Shown here piece after piece: positions 1 to 9,490 of a DNA stretch of 60,000 nt. Numbering within the stretch: the stretch's first letter is position 1; each line of letters opens with the position of its first letter. The notes beneath the pieces are model-generated. The model saw only the letters and a list, made by a program, of their open reading frames with translations, did no database searches and had not been told where the DNA came from. The position numbers were made by a program, and so were the translations under genes. The stretch comes from Takakia lepidozioides (taxonomy: Eukaryota; Streptophyta; Takakiopsida; Takakiales; Takakiaceae). The stretch lies in assembly GCA_030704615.1 (NCBI GenBank), contig CM060731.1:2048001-2108000 (forward strand), in the 5' to 3' direction.

Positions 1-862
1 ATCTATTGCCCGCTCACGCTCGTCAGCATTAGGCTCCACTAACTGCTGCAACTGAGCATCCCACAGGAGGCCAGGTCCACTATCCCGGAAAGCATGCGAT
101 CCTGGGAAGCTGAGCAGTGTAGATAATGCTGCTCGTGGTTGACCCACCTTGTTGACCACTGCCAAAGGCAAACAGTCATCGTGTCTCACACGCTGAGACT
201 GCCTCCCTGTGTCCAAAATGCTATCCACTGTGAGGTGTGCTGCCCGCTGCACCCCATCAAATGCACGCTTGAGCAGTGCGGGTGGTATCAAGTTAGTCCA
301 CCATAGCCGTGGACGATGAGCCCGTGACCCCACTGTAGCTGCATCTAGCAACATCGCTGACCCAAGCCATGACCGGACTTGATGCACACTGGCCATCACC
401 CTGGCCCAAGAATCGCCCATCAGTGGCACATTCTCCAAGATGTATGTTGGAGATACAGCTTGATGAAGTTGCAAGTGGCGCAAAACCCGCACCATCTCCC
501 AAAACAGACCCGAACTCGAGTCTCGCAATCCATTTCCATGCTCGGCTGATGAATGCCCTTGGCAGGGCCAACCTGCCACTACCAGATCAATGGAGCCAAC
601 CCACTCCAAATCCTTCGCCCCCAGCAACAAAATGTCTGCTGGCAAGGCCTGCCGATATCCACAAACTGCAGACACAGGGCAACTCAGGGTACTGCTGCAC
701 CAACTGAGCAACATGGCGAAGTGAAATGCGTCGTGCATTCTCATCCCTCTCCACATACAGGTAACACCAAACTCGTACACCTTCCTGTAACACAACAGCC
801 AATCCGGTGTTGATCCCGCCAAACAAGTCCAGAAGACAAATGCCTTCATCCGGATACTGTCA
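1..862 (-). pseudogene. C5 cytosine-DNA methyltransferase domain of retrotransposon B, partial
   Basis: Reading leftward, the minus strand encodes a C5 cytosine methyltransferase. Motif I, LLDLFGGINTG (SAM binding), lies near 835-800. YLYVERDE follows. LVVAGWPCQGHSS (motif IV, catalytic Cys) lies near 585-560, YILENVP (motif VI, ENV) near 440, and SRAHRPRLWW (motif VIII-like basic motif) near 320. Known C5 enzymes methylate cytosine through this PCQ cysteine. The spacing recalls DNMT3-like enzymes, but the subfamily is inferred. The frame runs on from the protease region of the same element, so it was part of a polyprotein. Two breaks are visible: an in-frame TGA at about 860 and a frameshift near 680, between QQYPEL and GYRQAL. 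From 680 to base 1 the frame is fully open, so the protein continues outside the window. It is probably no longer active but is well preserved. Confidence 0.88.
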
Positions 863-1519
863 CACAATAGGTGTGGTATCCAATGGTGACAACTGAGGTG
901 GTCCTGGTGCAATCCCCACACTCTCCTCATCTCCTGATGGTACAAAAGCCTCCACCCAGGCTTGTTGCACCCGTCGATCAGCAACCCTCTGCAAATCCTT
1001 GCTCGTGCCCCACAATGGAGTCTGAGCAACCATGGCAGGCAACTCCGCCATACCATACATGTCATCCTGCTCTCTTGGAGATGTGGCATCCTCTGAATGA
1101 GCGTTGCCCTCTAGTAACTCTCTAGGCCAAGTTACTGCAGCTGTGAATGCTGCTAGTGTCGGCATCTTGCCCCGCTGGGCAACCGCAACTCCTCCTATGA
1201 ACGTCACAGGGAGCTGCACACGCCGGCCCTCCCCTGACTGCCATCCAGGCCTATAGGAAGCTGACTCCTCCCAAAAATCCAGGGTGAAGCCCATGGGGTA
1301 CAACACTGCCCCACCAACCAGGACATTGTACGAGACCGCGTCTGTCACAATGGCCTTGGCTCGCATCACTGAGCCATCTGTAGGGTAATCCGATCGTAGT
1401 CTGATAACCAACTCACGCCGTGTCATGCCCCAAGCCTGCTCCAATCCTCCAAAAGACGTATGTATCTGGAAAGGACAAGGCTCCATATCCGCCTCCGTGA
1501 GGCCCAAGCCGACAATAGC
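863..1519 (-). pseudogene. Element B polyprotein: C-terminal part of protease-like domain and linker
   Basis: The minus-strand frame is open and in phase with the methyltransferase that follows it. It begins AAIVGLGLTEADMEPCPFQI and continues through ELVIRLRSDYPTDGS and AKAIVTDAVSYNVLVGGAVL to PLDTTPIV and a TGA. The middle looks like the second half of a retropepsin-like aspartic protease, with the beta strands after the flap ending in a VLVGG-type motif. The N-terminal half is at 15090-15340, because element A inserted between the two. Removing A and one AGCTC copy restores a continuous LGRAAIVG reading. Computed open frames that continue past 1519 only translate the A LTR. The protease assignment rests on pattern and position. 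Confidence 0.6.
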
Positions 1520-1524
1520 AGCTC
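1520..1524. repeat. Target-site duplication AGCTC, left copy of element A
   Basis: AGCTC immediately precedes the LTR start TGTTAG and is repeated exactly at 15085-15089 after the 3' LTR. Five-base duplications are normal for Ty3-type integrases. The perfect match shows that A is one complete insertion. Confidence 0.93.
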
Positions 1525-2707
1525 TGTTAGAGGACTGTAGGGGACTTAGACACTTATACGGGATCTGTAGGGTACCCTTAAATTTTGCACAGACTGAGAC
1601 CAACAGGAGCCTTAGGGGTGACAGCAGCGCACTGTAGAGGGGGGTTACACAGCCGTCACAGTCGTCACAGCCAGCCAACACATCCGGGTCCACAGTCCAG
1701 CCAGTCACAGTCCACACCGCCAACACGCCCGTCACAGTCGTCACAGTCCACAGCCAACACAGCACCGTCACAGTCACAGTCGTCACAGTCCACACAGCCA
1801 ACAACAGCAGCCCGTCACAGTCGTCACAGCCAAACACCAACCACAGTCACACAGCCACACAGTCCACACCCCACACAGCCCACGTGCCACACAGCCAACA
1901 CAACCAACACAGCCCGTCACAGTCGTCACAGCCAACACAGCCGACACAGCCGACACAGCCCGGCACAGCCACACAGCCAGTCACAGCCCGACACAGCCAA
2001 ACACAGTCGCACAGCCAGTCACAGCCCGTCACAGTTTCACACAGCCAGTCACAGCTTGACACAGCTGTCACGATCATAGGGAACGAAGAGTAAGACAGGG
2101 AACGACTGTGGGGAACAACACCTGCGAAGGGAACATGTTAGTTCACAGACGACGGTTAGTGAGGGAAACGGTTAGAACTGCGGATAGGAAGATAAAAGGG
2201 AAAACGGGGAATGAAGGAGGGGATTTTTATCATTCTTCAGAGGAGGACTTCTTAGTTAGGCTGGAGCGGAGATCGGAAACAAAAGATGGAGAGCACGGTG
2301 AAGGAGGAAAGAGGATTAGTAGATGCTTGTTATATGCAAAGCTGTAGTGATATTGTAGAGCAGATTAGAGACATAATGGCTTCGGCCTGATACCTGATAA
2401 ATCATAATCTGATACTTATACGATACAATCACACTGTGTAGAGAGATCTGAGTGAAGCTGTGGATTGAATGGATGAGTGAAGGAAACCGATAGATTGATG
2501 AAGCAAACTGATATTTAATTATCAATGGTAAGGTAGCTAAGATGAATGCGGAAAGGGAAACAAATAGGAAACACCCCCATGATACACTAGCTGTAGGTCA
2601 TGACTGATTGTTCTGCGCGGGCTGAGTACTTAGAGATTTCCAACTCTTCTATCTTGGAGTTTCCGCCTCGGATAGCGAAGGGATGGGTGAGTAAAAGCCG
2701 CGCGACA
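1525..2707 (+). repeat. 5' LTR of element A
   Basis: It starts TGTTAGAGGACTG and ends GCCGCGCGACA, followed directly by the primer-binding site. The 1,183 bp compare with 1,148 bp in the 3' LTR. The difference is mostly copy number in an internal minisatellite. The last ~110 bases contain the ATG that opens ORF1. The transcription start cannot be fixed by eye. Confidence 0.93.
1641..2072 (+). repeat. 9-bp minisatellite (CACAGYCNN) inside the 5' LTR
   Basis: The stretch is built almost only of CACAGTC/CACAGCC followed by two variable bases (gt, ca, aa, ga), with occasional slips. Because the period is a multiple of three, open frames here read as HSQHSR-type repeats and are not genes. The same motif recurs in the 3' LTR, in the D LTR, and between pol and ORF3. 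Confidence 0.9.
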
Positions 2708-3295
2708 TTTGGCGACCATACTGGGGACCTGGGACATGAACAACCAGATGTGACAGGCATCTGGTGGGATCATGGTGGTTGGACCATTAAAGAATTTGAA
2801 GTGAATCAAATTCCCTGTGGAACGAAGGAAGAAAGATTGTCCAAACGATTCTTTCAAAGGTTCTTGGAATTGCCAGACGGTTGTAAAGAAAATATTCTTA
2901 AACGAGTGCATGATGCTGATCCAGAATGGGGTCTGGAGAAAGGAGTGATAAAGATTTATCAGGTAGCCTGTAGAGGAAGAGCACGTTGGTTACCAACATT
3001 GGTTTATGTGATAGCATTGCTATCCATTAAACGAGTAGAGTTTGAAGGCTGGGAAGAAAGAAAGGTGAATGTTTATACTCATATGCATGAAGAGCTTGTA
3101 CTGGTAAAGAATTGGATTCCAAAGGATATTTTGTGGATCAAACTCACACCAAGAACAGCTTTTCAGACTTGTTTGCCATATGGTTATATGGTAACGGAGA
3201 CTTCAAGTATAGCCAAGGGTGCATTGAAGCTTGAAAGAAACCCAGGCATATACGAGAGATATTACAGAAGAGAGTTTTGGTTATTGCCACATTAA
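2600..3295 (+). CDS. ORF1 of element A, unknown function, starts inside the LTR
   Basis: This 231-residue frame opens with ATG at 2600 within the last 110 bp of the 5' LTR, crosses the primer-binding site and stops 22 bases before gag. Features include GIWWDHGGWTIKEFEV, LSKRFFQRFLELP, a basic WLPTLVYVIALLSIKRVEFEGW segment and a C-terminal YERYYRREFWLLPH. I recognise no domain. The frame is kept with very few changes in the decayed element D (55181-55876, full length), which argues for a real protein. Tat/Ogre elements are known to carry an extra ORF before gag, so it may be analogous. Gag follows in another frame. Confidence 0.72.
   Translation: MTDCSARAEYLEISNSSILEFPPRIAKGWVSKSRATFGDHTGDLGHEQPDVTGIWWDHGGWTIKEFEVNQIPCGTKEERLSKRFFQRFLELPDGCKENILKRVHDADPEWGLEKGVIKIYQVACRGRARWLPTLVYVIALLSIKRVEFEGWEERKVNVYTHMHEELVLVKNWIPKDILWIKLTPRTAFQTCLPYGYMVTETSSIAKGALKLERNPGIYERYYRREFWLLPH
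2710..2726 (+). other. Primer-binding site of element A
   Basis: TGGCGACCATACTGGGG begins two bases after the LTR terminus. A PBS starting TGG pairs with the CCA end of a tRNA, here one ending GGTCGCCA. The same sequence follows the D LTR (55750-55766). I cannot name the tRNA with certainty. Confidence 0.75.
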
Positions 3296-3316
3296 AAGAA
3301 ATGAAAGACATGGGAC

Positions 3317-4546
3317 ATGAGTGATGAAAGAGAAGCTAGACGACAGAGATATTCAGCAAAAAGAGAAAGCTATCTGAAAGCTAATTATCCATATCTTTGG
3401 GAGAGAGGAATAGACATAGGGGAATCATCTGGACCTCTCACACCATCAAGATCAAAGAGTGCATCACCTATACCGGAAGAACTAGAGTTGGATGCCACTC
3501 CTTCTGTTTCTTTGCAAGAAAGATTAAGGGAATTGGTACAGGAAGAAGATCAATCACGAGGTGAAAGATCTGAGGTACATCCTTGGATAAAAGACTTGAC
3601 AGAAATCTTTGATAAGAGTTGGCATGGAACACCAAAAGCAGGAACTCCAGTTTCTGAAGCAGAAGATGAAGAAGGAGAAGAGGATGTGGCAGAGCCAACG
3701 GAGAGTTCAGACTCTCCAACACCATTACAGTTGAGTTACATGAGTGAAGAAGAAACCCAAGGGCAGAACTTGGAGGATGAAAACAGAGAGAAGAAATTAG
3801 AAGAGGAAGAATATGAAGAAGTAGACCCAACAGCTGAGGTTGAGACTACAACCAGGACATCCCAACCCGTTGGACCTGGATCAAGTGGAGCACTTGGATC
3901 ACAGGCCAACGAAGGTGTCGGCTCAGGGGGATCAGGCGGGCTGCCTGGATCTGGCTCTGGGGGGACAGGGAGTGTGGGAAGTAGTGCAACTGAAGCTGGG
4001 AATACTGTGAATATCGTGGGACCAGAAGCAAGGAGTGCTCAAGGGCCACCACTTGGTGGAAGATCCACCACAAAAACAACAGGTCCAGAAGGACCAGCAC
4101 CAGCAAGGGTGCCAGCACCTGTCAGTGGGCAGAAGGTAGGGCCACAGATGGCGTTACAACCAACACGGGCAAAACCACCCTTTCCAATATATTCAGGAAA
4201 AGGGGATCCCGATGTACACATTAGCCAATTTGAGCACATGTGTATAGTGAACAATGAGAATGGCGATGATGCCAAGATGAGACTGTTTCCTTGTTCACTT
4301 ATCAAGAAAGCAAGTGAATGGTATGCAAGATTCCCTGATAATCATTTCCTAACCTGGAATGGCTTGAATACAGCATTTCGAAATAGGTTCAGGACAAGTA
4401 AAACTGAGGATGAAGTGTATGGAAGTTTACAACAGCTGAAGCAGAAGAAGCATGAAACTGTTGAAGAGTATATGGAGAAGATGGAATTGATGATGAAAAA
4501 GCTGGCTGCAGTACCAGCGCCCGGTTTACAAAGACTTGGTTTGTGA
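3317..4546 (+). CDS. gag, N-terminal and capsid part (element A)
   Basis: ATG at 3317 begins an acidic, low-complexity N-terminus with several EEE/DEE runs. A Gly/Ser-rich linker follows at about residues 190-240. Next is a Retrotrans_gag-type capsid domain at about 290-400, with ISQFEHMCIVNNENGDDAKMRLFPCSLIKKASEWY and NTAFRNRFRTSKTEDE. The frame ends LQRLGL-TGA because one base is missing near 4530. The homologous G frame continues unbroken through KTWFVSGLRPEL into the nucleocapsid. Gag assembles the cytoplasmic particle that packages element RNA. Element D ends gag at the same TGA through a different one-base loss. Confidence 0.88.
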   Translation: MSDEREARRQRYSAKRESYLKANYPYLWERGIDIGESSGPLTPSRSKSASPIPEELELDATPSVSLQERLRELVQEEDQSRGERSEVHPWIKDLTEIFDKSWHGTPKAGTPVSEAEDEEGEEDVAEPTESSDSPTPLQLSYMSEEETQGQNLEDENREKKLEEEEYEEVDPTAEVETTTRTSQPVGPGSSGALGSQANEGVGSGGSGGLPGSGSGGTGSVGSSATEAGNTVNIVGPEARSAQGPPLGGRSTTKTTGPEGPAPARVPAPVSGQKVGPQMALQPTRAKPPFPIYSGKGDPDVHISQFEHMCIVNNENGDDAKMRLFPCSLIKKASEWYARFPDNHFLTWNGLNTAFRNRFRTSKTEDEVYGSLQQLKQKKHETVEEYMEKMELMMKKLAAVPAPGLQRLGL

Positions 4547-6078
4547 GTGGATTAAGACCAGAGTTGCAAAAGAAAGTGGATATGTTACCCCATAACACAG
4601 TGGAGGAGGCATTTGAAACTGCGAACAGAATTGAGCAATTGGGAATGCTCAGGAGAGAGAAAAAAGAAGATGAGGACTCTGAGGATGAGTCAGATGAAGA
4701 AGAAGAGCAAGAACTAAAAAGAAAGAGTAAGAGAAAGGAGAAGTTGAAGAGGGATAACTATGAAAAAAAATTGGAAGAAATCTTGAAGAAGTATGCCACA
4801 GAGGCTGCAACACATTGGAGGAAGGGTGTATGGTGTGCAAAGTGCCAGAATGAAGGCCATACCACCACAGAATGCCACATGAAGGAGAAACACTGTACTA
4901 TCTGTAAAATGGATAACCATTCTACTGAGAATTGTTACTACAACAGAAGGACAGCTGCAAGAGAACCTAGGCAAGTAAGGGTGCATCAGGTGCAGCCCCA
5001 GCCAAGAAGAAACAATGATCAGGACCACTATGGTAGGTCTGGTGGTTATAACAATGGCATGGAAGGGAGAGGTAATTCAAGAGGGAATTACCAAGGAAAT
5101 TCCAGAGGCAACTATCAGGGTAATCCAAGGGGGAATTACCAGCCCGGGAATCAGGATTATAGAAATAATCCAAGAACAGACCAAGGGCGAGGACCCAATG
5201 GTGAAGAGCTATGTTACTATTGTAATCAGCCAGGACATCGCAAGGCAGCCTGTTCATTCTGGATAAGACACCAGAATGAGATGAGAGCTCCTGTGAATGA
5301 GGGCCCAGTGGTGGCAGCTCACATGGTTAGGCCATGTGTTGTACCAGAAGTAAGTACAATGATAGTAACAAGAAGTAAAGCCAAACTAATACCTCCAGTA
5401 GAAGAGGAAGAAGATGAGACTGGAAGTGGCAATGATATGCCTGAAGATGAAGAGACTTGGAAAGATGAGAAGGAACTGCACAAGGAAGTGGCAGATACTA
5501 TAAGGGAAATGCAAAAGAGTACTGATATTCCTGTGGCAGATTCCTCTGATTCGGATGGAGAAAAAGAAGGGAGTGAGGAAGAAAGGAAAAAAGAAGATGC
5601 AGACATGCAAAGTAATGAAGAGACTTTGGCTGCAGTAATATGTCAGACCAAAGCAGAAATTACCATTGGACAGCTATTAGCTGTGGCACCTTATTGTAGG
5701 CACAGGCTGTATCAGGCAATCAATCGAATTGCCCAAGAGACAGGAAACACAGACCTGAACAGCAAGGTGACCAGTTATAATGTGAAGCCGGAAGGGCGAG
5801 AACCAGTCATGGACTTTGATGATTCTATGCCAGTAATCCAATTGAGAATTGGAAGCACAGAACTAACTGATGTACTGATAGATGGTGGTTCTGGAGTAAA
5901 TATCATGACAGACCAATTAAGGAAGAAGCTTGGTCTAAGTAACATGAAACCAGCCCCATTTACAGTAACAATGGCAGATCAAAGAAGTGTGCAGCCATTG
6001 GGATTAATAAGAGGAGTTAAGATACAGATACAGAAAATGATCTTTATGATCACAGTAACTGTATTGAAAAATGGATGA
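4540..6078 (+). CDS. gag nucleocapsid and aspartic protease (element A)
   Basis: The frame continues gag after the frameshift, starting VSGLRPELQKKVDMLP. A Lys/Glu-rich coiled segment leads into zinc knuckles CAKCQNEGHTTTEC, CTICKMDNHSTENC and, after an RGNYQGN repeat linker, CYYCNQPGHRKAAC. These knuckles bind RNA in the particle. A second acidic linker precedes the protease, with the catalytic motif VLIDGGSGVNIM, a DGGS variant also seen in D and G. The frame ends TVLKNG-TGA at 6078 because of one extra A in a run near 6067. D and G read TVLKMDEV straight into pol, so the break is a private mutation of A. Confidence 0.88.
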   Translation, partial: FVSGLRPELQKKVDMLPHNTVEEAFETANRIEQLGMLRREKKEDEDSEDESDEEEEQELKRKSKRKEKLKRDNYEKKLEEILKKYATEAATHWRKGVWCAKCQNEGHTTTECHMKEKHCTICKMDNHSTENCYYNRRTAAREPRQVRVHQVQPQPRRNNDQDHYGRSGGYNNGMEGRGNSRGNYQGNSRGNYQGNPRGNYQPGNQDYRNNPRTDQGRGPNGEELCYYCNQPGHRKAACSFWIRHQNEMRAPVNEGPVVAAHMVRPCVVPEVSTMIVTRSKAKLIPPVEEEEDETGSGNDMPEDEETWKDEKELHKEVADTIREMQKSTDIPVADSSDSDGEKEGSEEERKKEDADMQSNEETLAAVICQTKAEITIGQLLAVAPYCRHRLYQAINRIAQETGNTDLNSKVTSYNVKPEGREPVMDFDDSMPVIQLRIGSTELTDVLIDGGSGVNIMTDQLRKKLGLSNMKPAPFTVTMADQRSVQPLGLIRGVKIQIQKMIFMITVTVLKNG

Positions 6079-9000
6079 AGTCATGGAGGCTTACTCCTTA
6101 TTATTGGGACGTCCGTGGCTGAAACAGGCCAGGGTATTCCATGACTGGAATTCTCAGTTACTAACCGTGCATAATGGGATACACGAGATACAAATTACCA
6201 CAAAGAAATCTAGTAGATTACCTGCTACAAGAAGACCTCGAGGAGTCAGAGAGTATGACTGGAGAGGAGGACTGGATGAGGAGCAGGAAGCTACCCTATT
6301 TGCTGCACACCCAGAGTGGGAGCAGGTTGCGGAGATGCGGCTGGAAAGCCTAAGTTGTTTGAGAGGTATCTGCTGTGGTGTAGTGACAGCAACACCAACT
6401 GAAGAGGAAACCAGCATTTACCCATCACATTTCTATGAAGAGAGAGAAGGAGAAATAGAAATCCTAGAAGAACCAGCCACTGTGAGCTTACAGGATGAAG
6501 TGGTGACTGGTTGGACAATCACAGCTGATGAGCAGGTGAGAGAAGTAAATGTGGGAACTCAGGAGGAACCGAGGATGGTGAAAGTAGGAGCTGATTTGGA
6601 GCCGGAATTCTTCGAAGAAGCTAAAAGCTTGTTCATCAAATACAGAGATGTATTTGCTTGGAGCTATGAGGATCTAAAAGGGATACCACCTGAAGTCTGT
6701 CAGCATAAGATTGAACTGGAACCAGGGTCAGTACCAATCAAGCAGGCGAGGTATAGAATGAATCCCAACTACGCACAGAAGGTTGGAGAAGAGATAAAGA
6801 AGTTGGCTGAGGCTAAGTTTATATACCCAATAGAGTATACAACTTGGTTGTCACCCATTGTTATAGTTCCCAAGAAGAATGGCAAACTAAGAGTATGTGT
6901 GAACTATAAGAAGCTGAATGCTTGTACGAAGAAAGATCCTTTCCCTTTGCCATTCACAGAAGCAGTATTAGACACTGTGGCAGGCCATGAGATGTACTCA
7001 TTCATGGATGGCTTCAGTGGTTATAATCAAGTGCAAGTGGCAGAAGAAGACCAAGGGAAAACAGCTTTCATCACAGACTGGGGGGCTTATGCATACAAAG
7101 TCATGCCCTTTGGACTTTGTAATGCACCAGCGACCTTTCAGAGAGTGATAAGTGAATCTTTTCATGAGTATCTGGATGATTTCATGCAGGTATTCTTGGA
7201 TGATTTCAGTGTGTACAGCTCTAAGAGTGAGCACTTGCATAAATTGGAGTTATGTTTGGCCAGATGCAGGATGAGAGGTCTGGGCCTGAATCCAGAGAAG
7301 TGTACTTTCTGTGTGAACTCAGGGGTGCTTCTGGGACACATTGTGTGTAAGAAGGGACTCCTTGTGGATCCCAGGAAGACAGAGTCCATTAAAGCCTCTC
7401 CACCACCAGTGAATGTTAAAAGTCTACGAAGATTCCTTGGGCAAACCAGTTATTACAGAAGATTTGTCAAAAGGTATGCACAAATAGCAGCACCATTGAG
7501 CAAGCTTCTGAAGAAAGATGCAGTGTTTGCCTGGACAGCTGAATGTCAACAGGCGTTTGAGGAACTTACACTGTCAGTAACAACTACACCTGTGCTGATT
7601 AACCCTCACTGGCATGTAGTATTTCATGTTCACTGCGATGCATCAGGAGAAGCGTTGGGTGCGGTGTTAGCCCAGAATGTTACAGGGAATATAGATTCAC
7701 CTGTGTACTATGCTAGCCGGTTGATGAACAGTGCTGAGAGGAACTATAGTACAACGGAAAGAGAAGCATTGGCAATGATTTATGCAGTCAAGAAATTCAG
7801 GCATTACCTATTGGGAAGAAAGTTTATGTTTTATGTGGATCACCAGGCTCTGATATATCTGGTGAACAAACCTTTGATAAGTGGAAGGATAGCGAGGTGG
7901 TTAATAATCTTGCATGAGTTTGAGTTCGAGGTTATTTACAAGCCTGGCCGTTTGCATCTTGTGGCAGATCATTTGTCACGACTAACAACAGGAGAGGCCG
8001 CCACAGGAGTGGACGATCAGTTACCTGATGCGAGTTTATTTGTAATGGAGGTGCAAGGAAGTGCAGATGAATGGTTAGATTGGCAGTGGCCAATCAGATA
8101 CTACCTTGCTCATGGTCAGTGCCCACCTAGTTATGGTAAGGAGCAGAGGAAGAGAATTGCTATCAAAGCTTTACCTTATACTATGGTAGGAAGCAGAATG
8201 TATAAGTTAGGACCTGATGGAGTACTAAAACGATGCTTGTACCACCATGAAGTAAATAAAGTCTTGGAGGAAGTTCATAAAGGAGTGGCTGGAGGTCATT
8301 TTGGAGAAGAGACTACCAGTAGAAAGATACTACTCGCAGGATACTGGTGGCCTACTTTGTTCAAAGATGTACACGAGTATTGTCAGAAGTGTGATGAATG
8401 TCAGAGGCTAGGACCTTTGCAGAGATCTGGAAGGATGGCCTTGCATCCTACAATGCCTACGGAACCATTTCAGAAATGGGGACTAGACTTTGTTGGACCA
8501 ATTAATCCACCATCCAAGAATACACGAAACAGGTACATAATTACAGCCACTGATTATACTACAAAGTGGGTGGAAGCTAAAGCTTTGAGGGACAACACAG
8601 CCAAGTCCACAGCAAGGTTCCTGTACGAGAACATACTTACACGATTTGGCTGTCCCTTAGAATTTATCAGTGATCAAGGAAGTCACTTCATGAATGAGAC
8701 CATTGAGTTGTTGACTAAAGAGTTTATGATTGTGCATAGAAAGAGTACAACATATTACCCACAGGGTAATGGGCAGGCAGAGGCTACCAACAAAATACTA
8801 TGTACTATCTTGGCTAAGATAGTCAATGCAAACAGAACGGATTGGGATACAAAGCTGCTGACAGCTTTATGGTCATACAGGACTTCATATAAAGTCACCA
8901 CTAAGTATACACCATTCCAATTAGTTTATGGTATGGAAGCCTTACTTCCAGTGGAATTCCTGTTACCTACCATGAGAACGGAGTGGGGAAAAAGAATGGA

Positions 9001-9490
9001 ATTGCAAGACTCCATCAAGGTCAGGAAACATGAATTATACCATGTGGAAGAAGTACGTGCTGATGCAGCTGATAATATGACCAGAATTCAGATGAAGCGA
9101 AAGGAACAGTTTGATGAAGGCAAGTTAAAGACTTTTAAGACGGGGGATTTGGTTCTATGGTTGCAGAAGAAAGGAAAGATTCAAGCTTCTAAGCTTAAAT
9201 CACCGTGGAAAGGACCTTATGTCATACAAAAGATGTATGATAACAACACCGCCATGTTACAAACCATTAACAAAGAAATGCTGGGAAGAGTCAATGCAAA
9301 TAAGTTGAAGGGGTACAGTGGTATCCATGACAAACCCCTGCAGCATGATTTGCATGTTGAACCGCAAGAGCAGTCACGGGCTGCCCAGTGTTACGAACGG
9401 AGTATGGAACACTTGTCGCTAGGCCCAGCATATATGACCAGGGCGGGCAAAACAAACGTGACACAGCAACCACAGCCCCTCACGACGTGA
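6071..9490 (+). CDS. pol: reverse transcriptase, RNase H, integrase (element A)
   Basis: The 1,139-residue frame is open throughout. RT lies at about residues 215-400, with KKNGKLRVCVNYKKLN, FMDGFSGYNQV and the catalytic VFLDDF near 375. RNase H begins HVHCDASGEALGAVLAQ near 520 and includes YSTTEREALAMIYAVKKFRHYL. Integrase starts with an HHCC finger (HKGVAGGHF...CQKCDEC, about 735-780). The D,D(35)E core has ATDYTTKW (~827), SDQGSHF (~867) and GQAEATN (~903). The enzymes copy element RNA to DNA and insert it. The C-terminus (DLVLWLQKKGKIQASKLKSPWKGPYVI) is the usual integrase tail, without a chromodomain. The last residues read into the CACAGCC repeat. Confidence 0.95.
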   Translation: MDEVMEAYSLLLGRPWLKQARVFHDWNSQLLTVHNGIHEIQITTKKSSRLPATRRPRGVREYDWRGGLDEEQEATLFAAHPEWEQVAEMRLESLSCLRGICCGVVTATPTEEETSIYPSHFYEEREGEIEILEEPATVSLQDEVVTGWTITADEQVREVNVGTQEEPRMVKVGADLEPEFFEEAKSLFIKYRDVFAWSYEDLKGIPPEVCQHKIELEPGSVPIKQARYRMNPNYAQKVGEEIKKLAEAKFIYPIEYTTWLSPIVIVPKKNGKLRVCVNYKKLNACTKKDPFPLPFTEAVLDTVAGHEMYSFMDGFSGYNQVQVAEEDQGKTAFITDWGAYAYKVMPFGLCNAPATFQRVISESFHEYLDDFMQVFLDDFSVYSSKSEHLHKLELCLARCRMRGLGLNPEKCTFCVNSGVLLGHIVCKKGLLVDPRKTESIKASPPPVNVKSLRRFLGQTSYYRRFVKRYAQIAAPLSKLLKKDAVFAWTAECQQAFEELTLSVTTTPVLINPHWHVVFHVHCDASGEALGAVLAQNVTGNIDSPVYYASRLMNSAERNYSTTEREALAMIYAVKKFRHYLLGRKFMFYVDHQALIYLVNKPLISGRIARWLIILHEFEFEVIYKPGRLHLVADHLSRLTTGEAATGVDDQLPDASLFVMEVQGSADEWLDWQWPIRYYLAHGQCPPSYGKEQRKRIAIKALPYTMVGSRMYKLGPDGVLKRCLYHHEVNKVLEEVHKGVAGGHFGEETTSRKILLAGYWWPTLFKDVHEYCQKCDECQRLGPLQRSGRMALHPTMPTEPFQKWGLDFVGPINPPSKNTRNRYIITATDYTTKWVEAKALRDNTAKSTARFLYENILTRFGCPLEFISDQGSHFMNETIELLTKEFMIVHRKSTTYYPQGNGQAEATNKILCTILAKIVNANRTDWDTKLLTALWSYRTSYKVTTKYTPFQLVYGMEALLPVEFLLPTMRTEWGKRMELQDSIKVRKHELYHVEEVRADAADNMTRIQMKRKEQFDEGKLKTFKTGDLVLWLQKKGKIQASKLKSPWKGPYVIQKMYDNNTAMLQTINKEMLGRVNANKLKGYSGIHDKPLQHDLHVEPQEQSRAAQCYERSMEHLSLGPAYMTRAGKTNVTQQPQPLTT

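Noticed and set aside
860-1840. A single 326-residue minus-strand protein
   Set aside because: Residues from 1525 to 1840 are LTR minisatellite of element A. Only 863-1519 belongs to element B.
1585-2093. His/Ser/Gln-rich proteins in the LTR
   Set aside because: A 9-bp repeat is open in several frames; there is no conserved start or domain.
2316-2525. Small minus-strand ORF present in both LTRs of A
   Set aside because: Its conservation only reflects LTR identity, and the D copy does not keep it.
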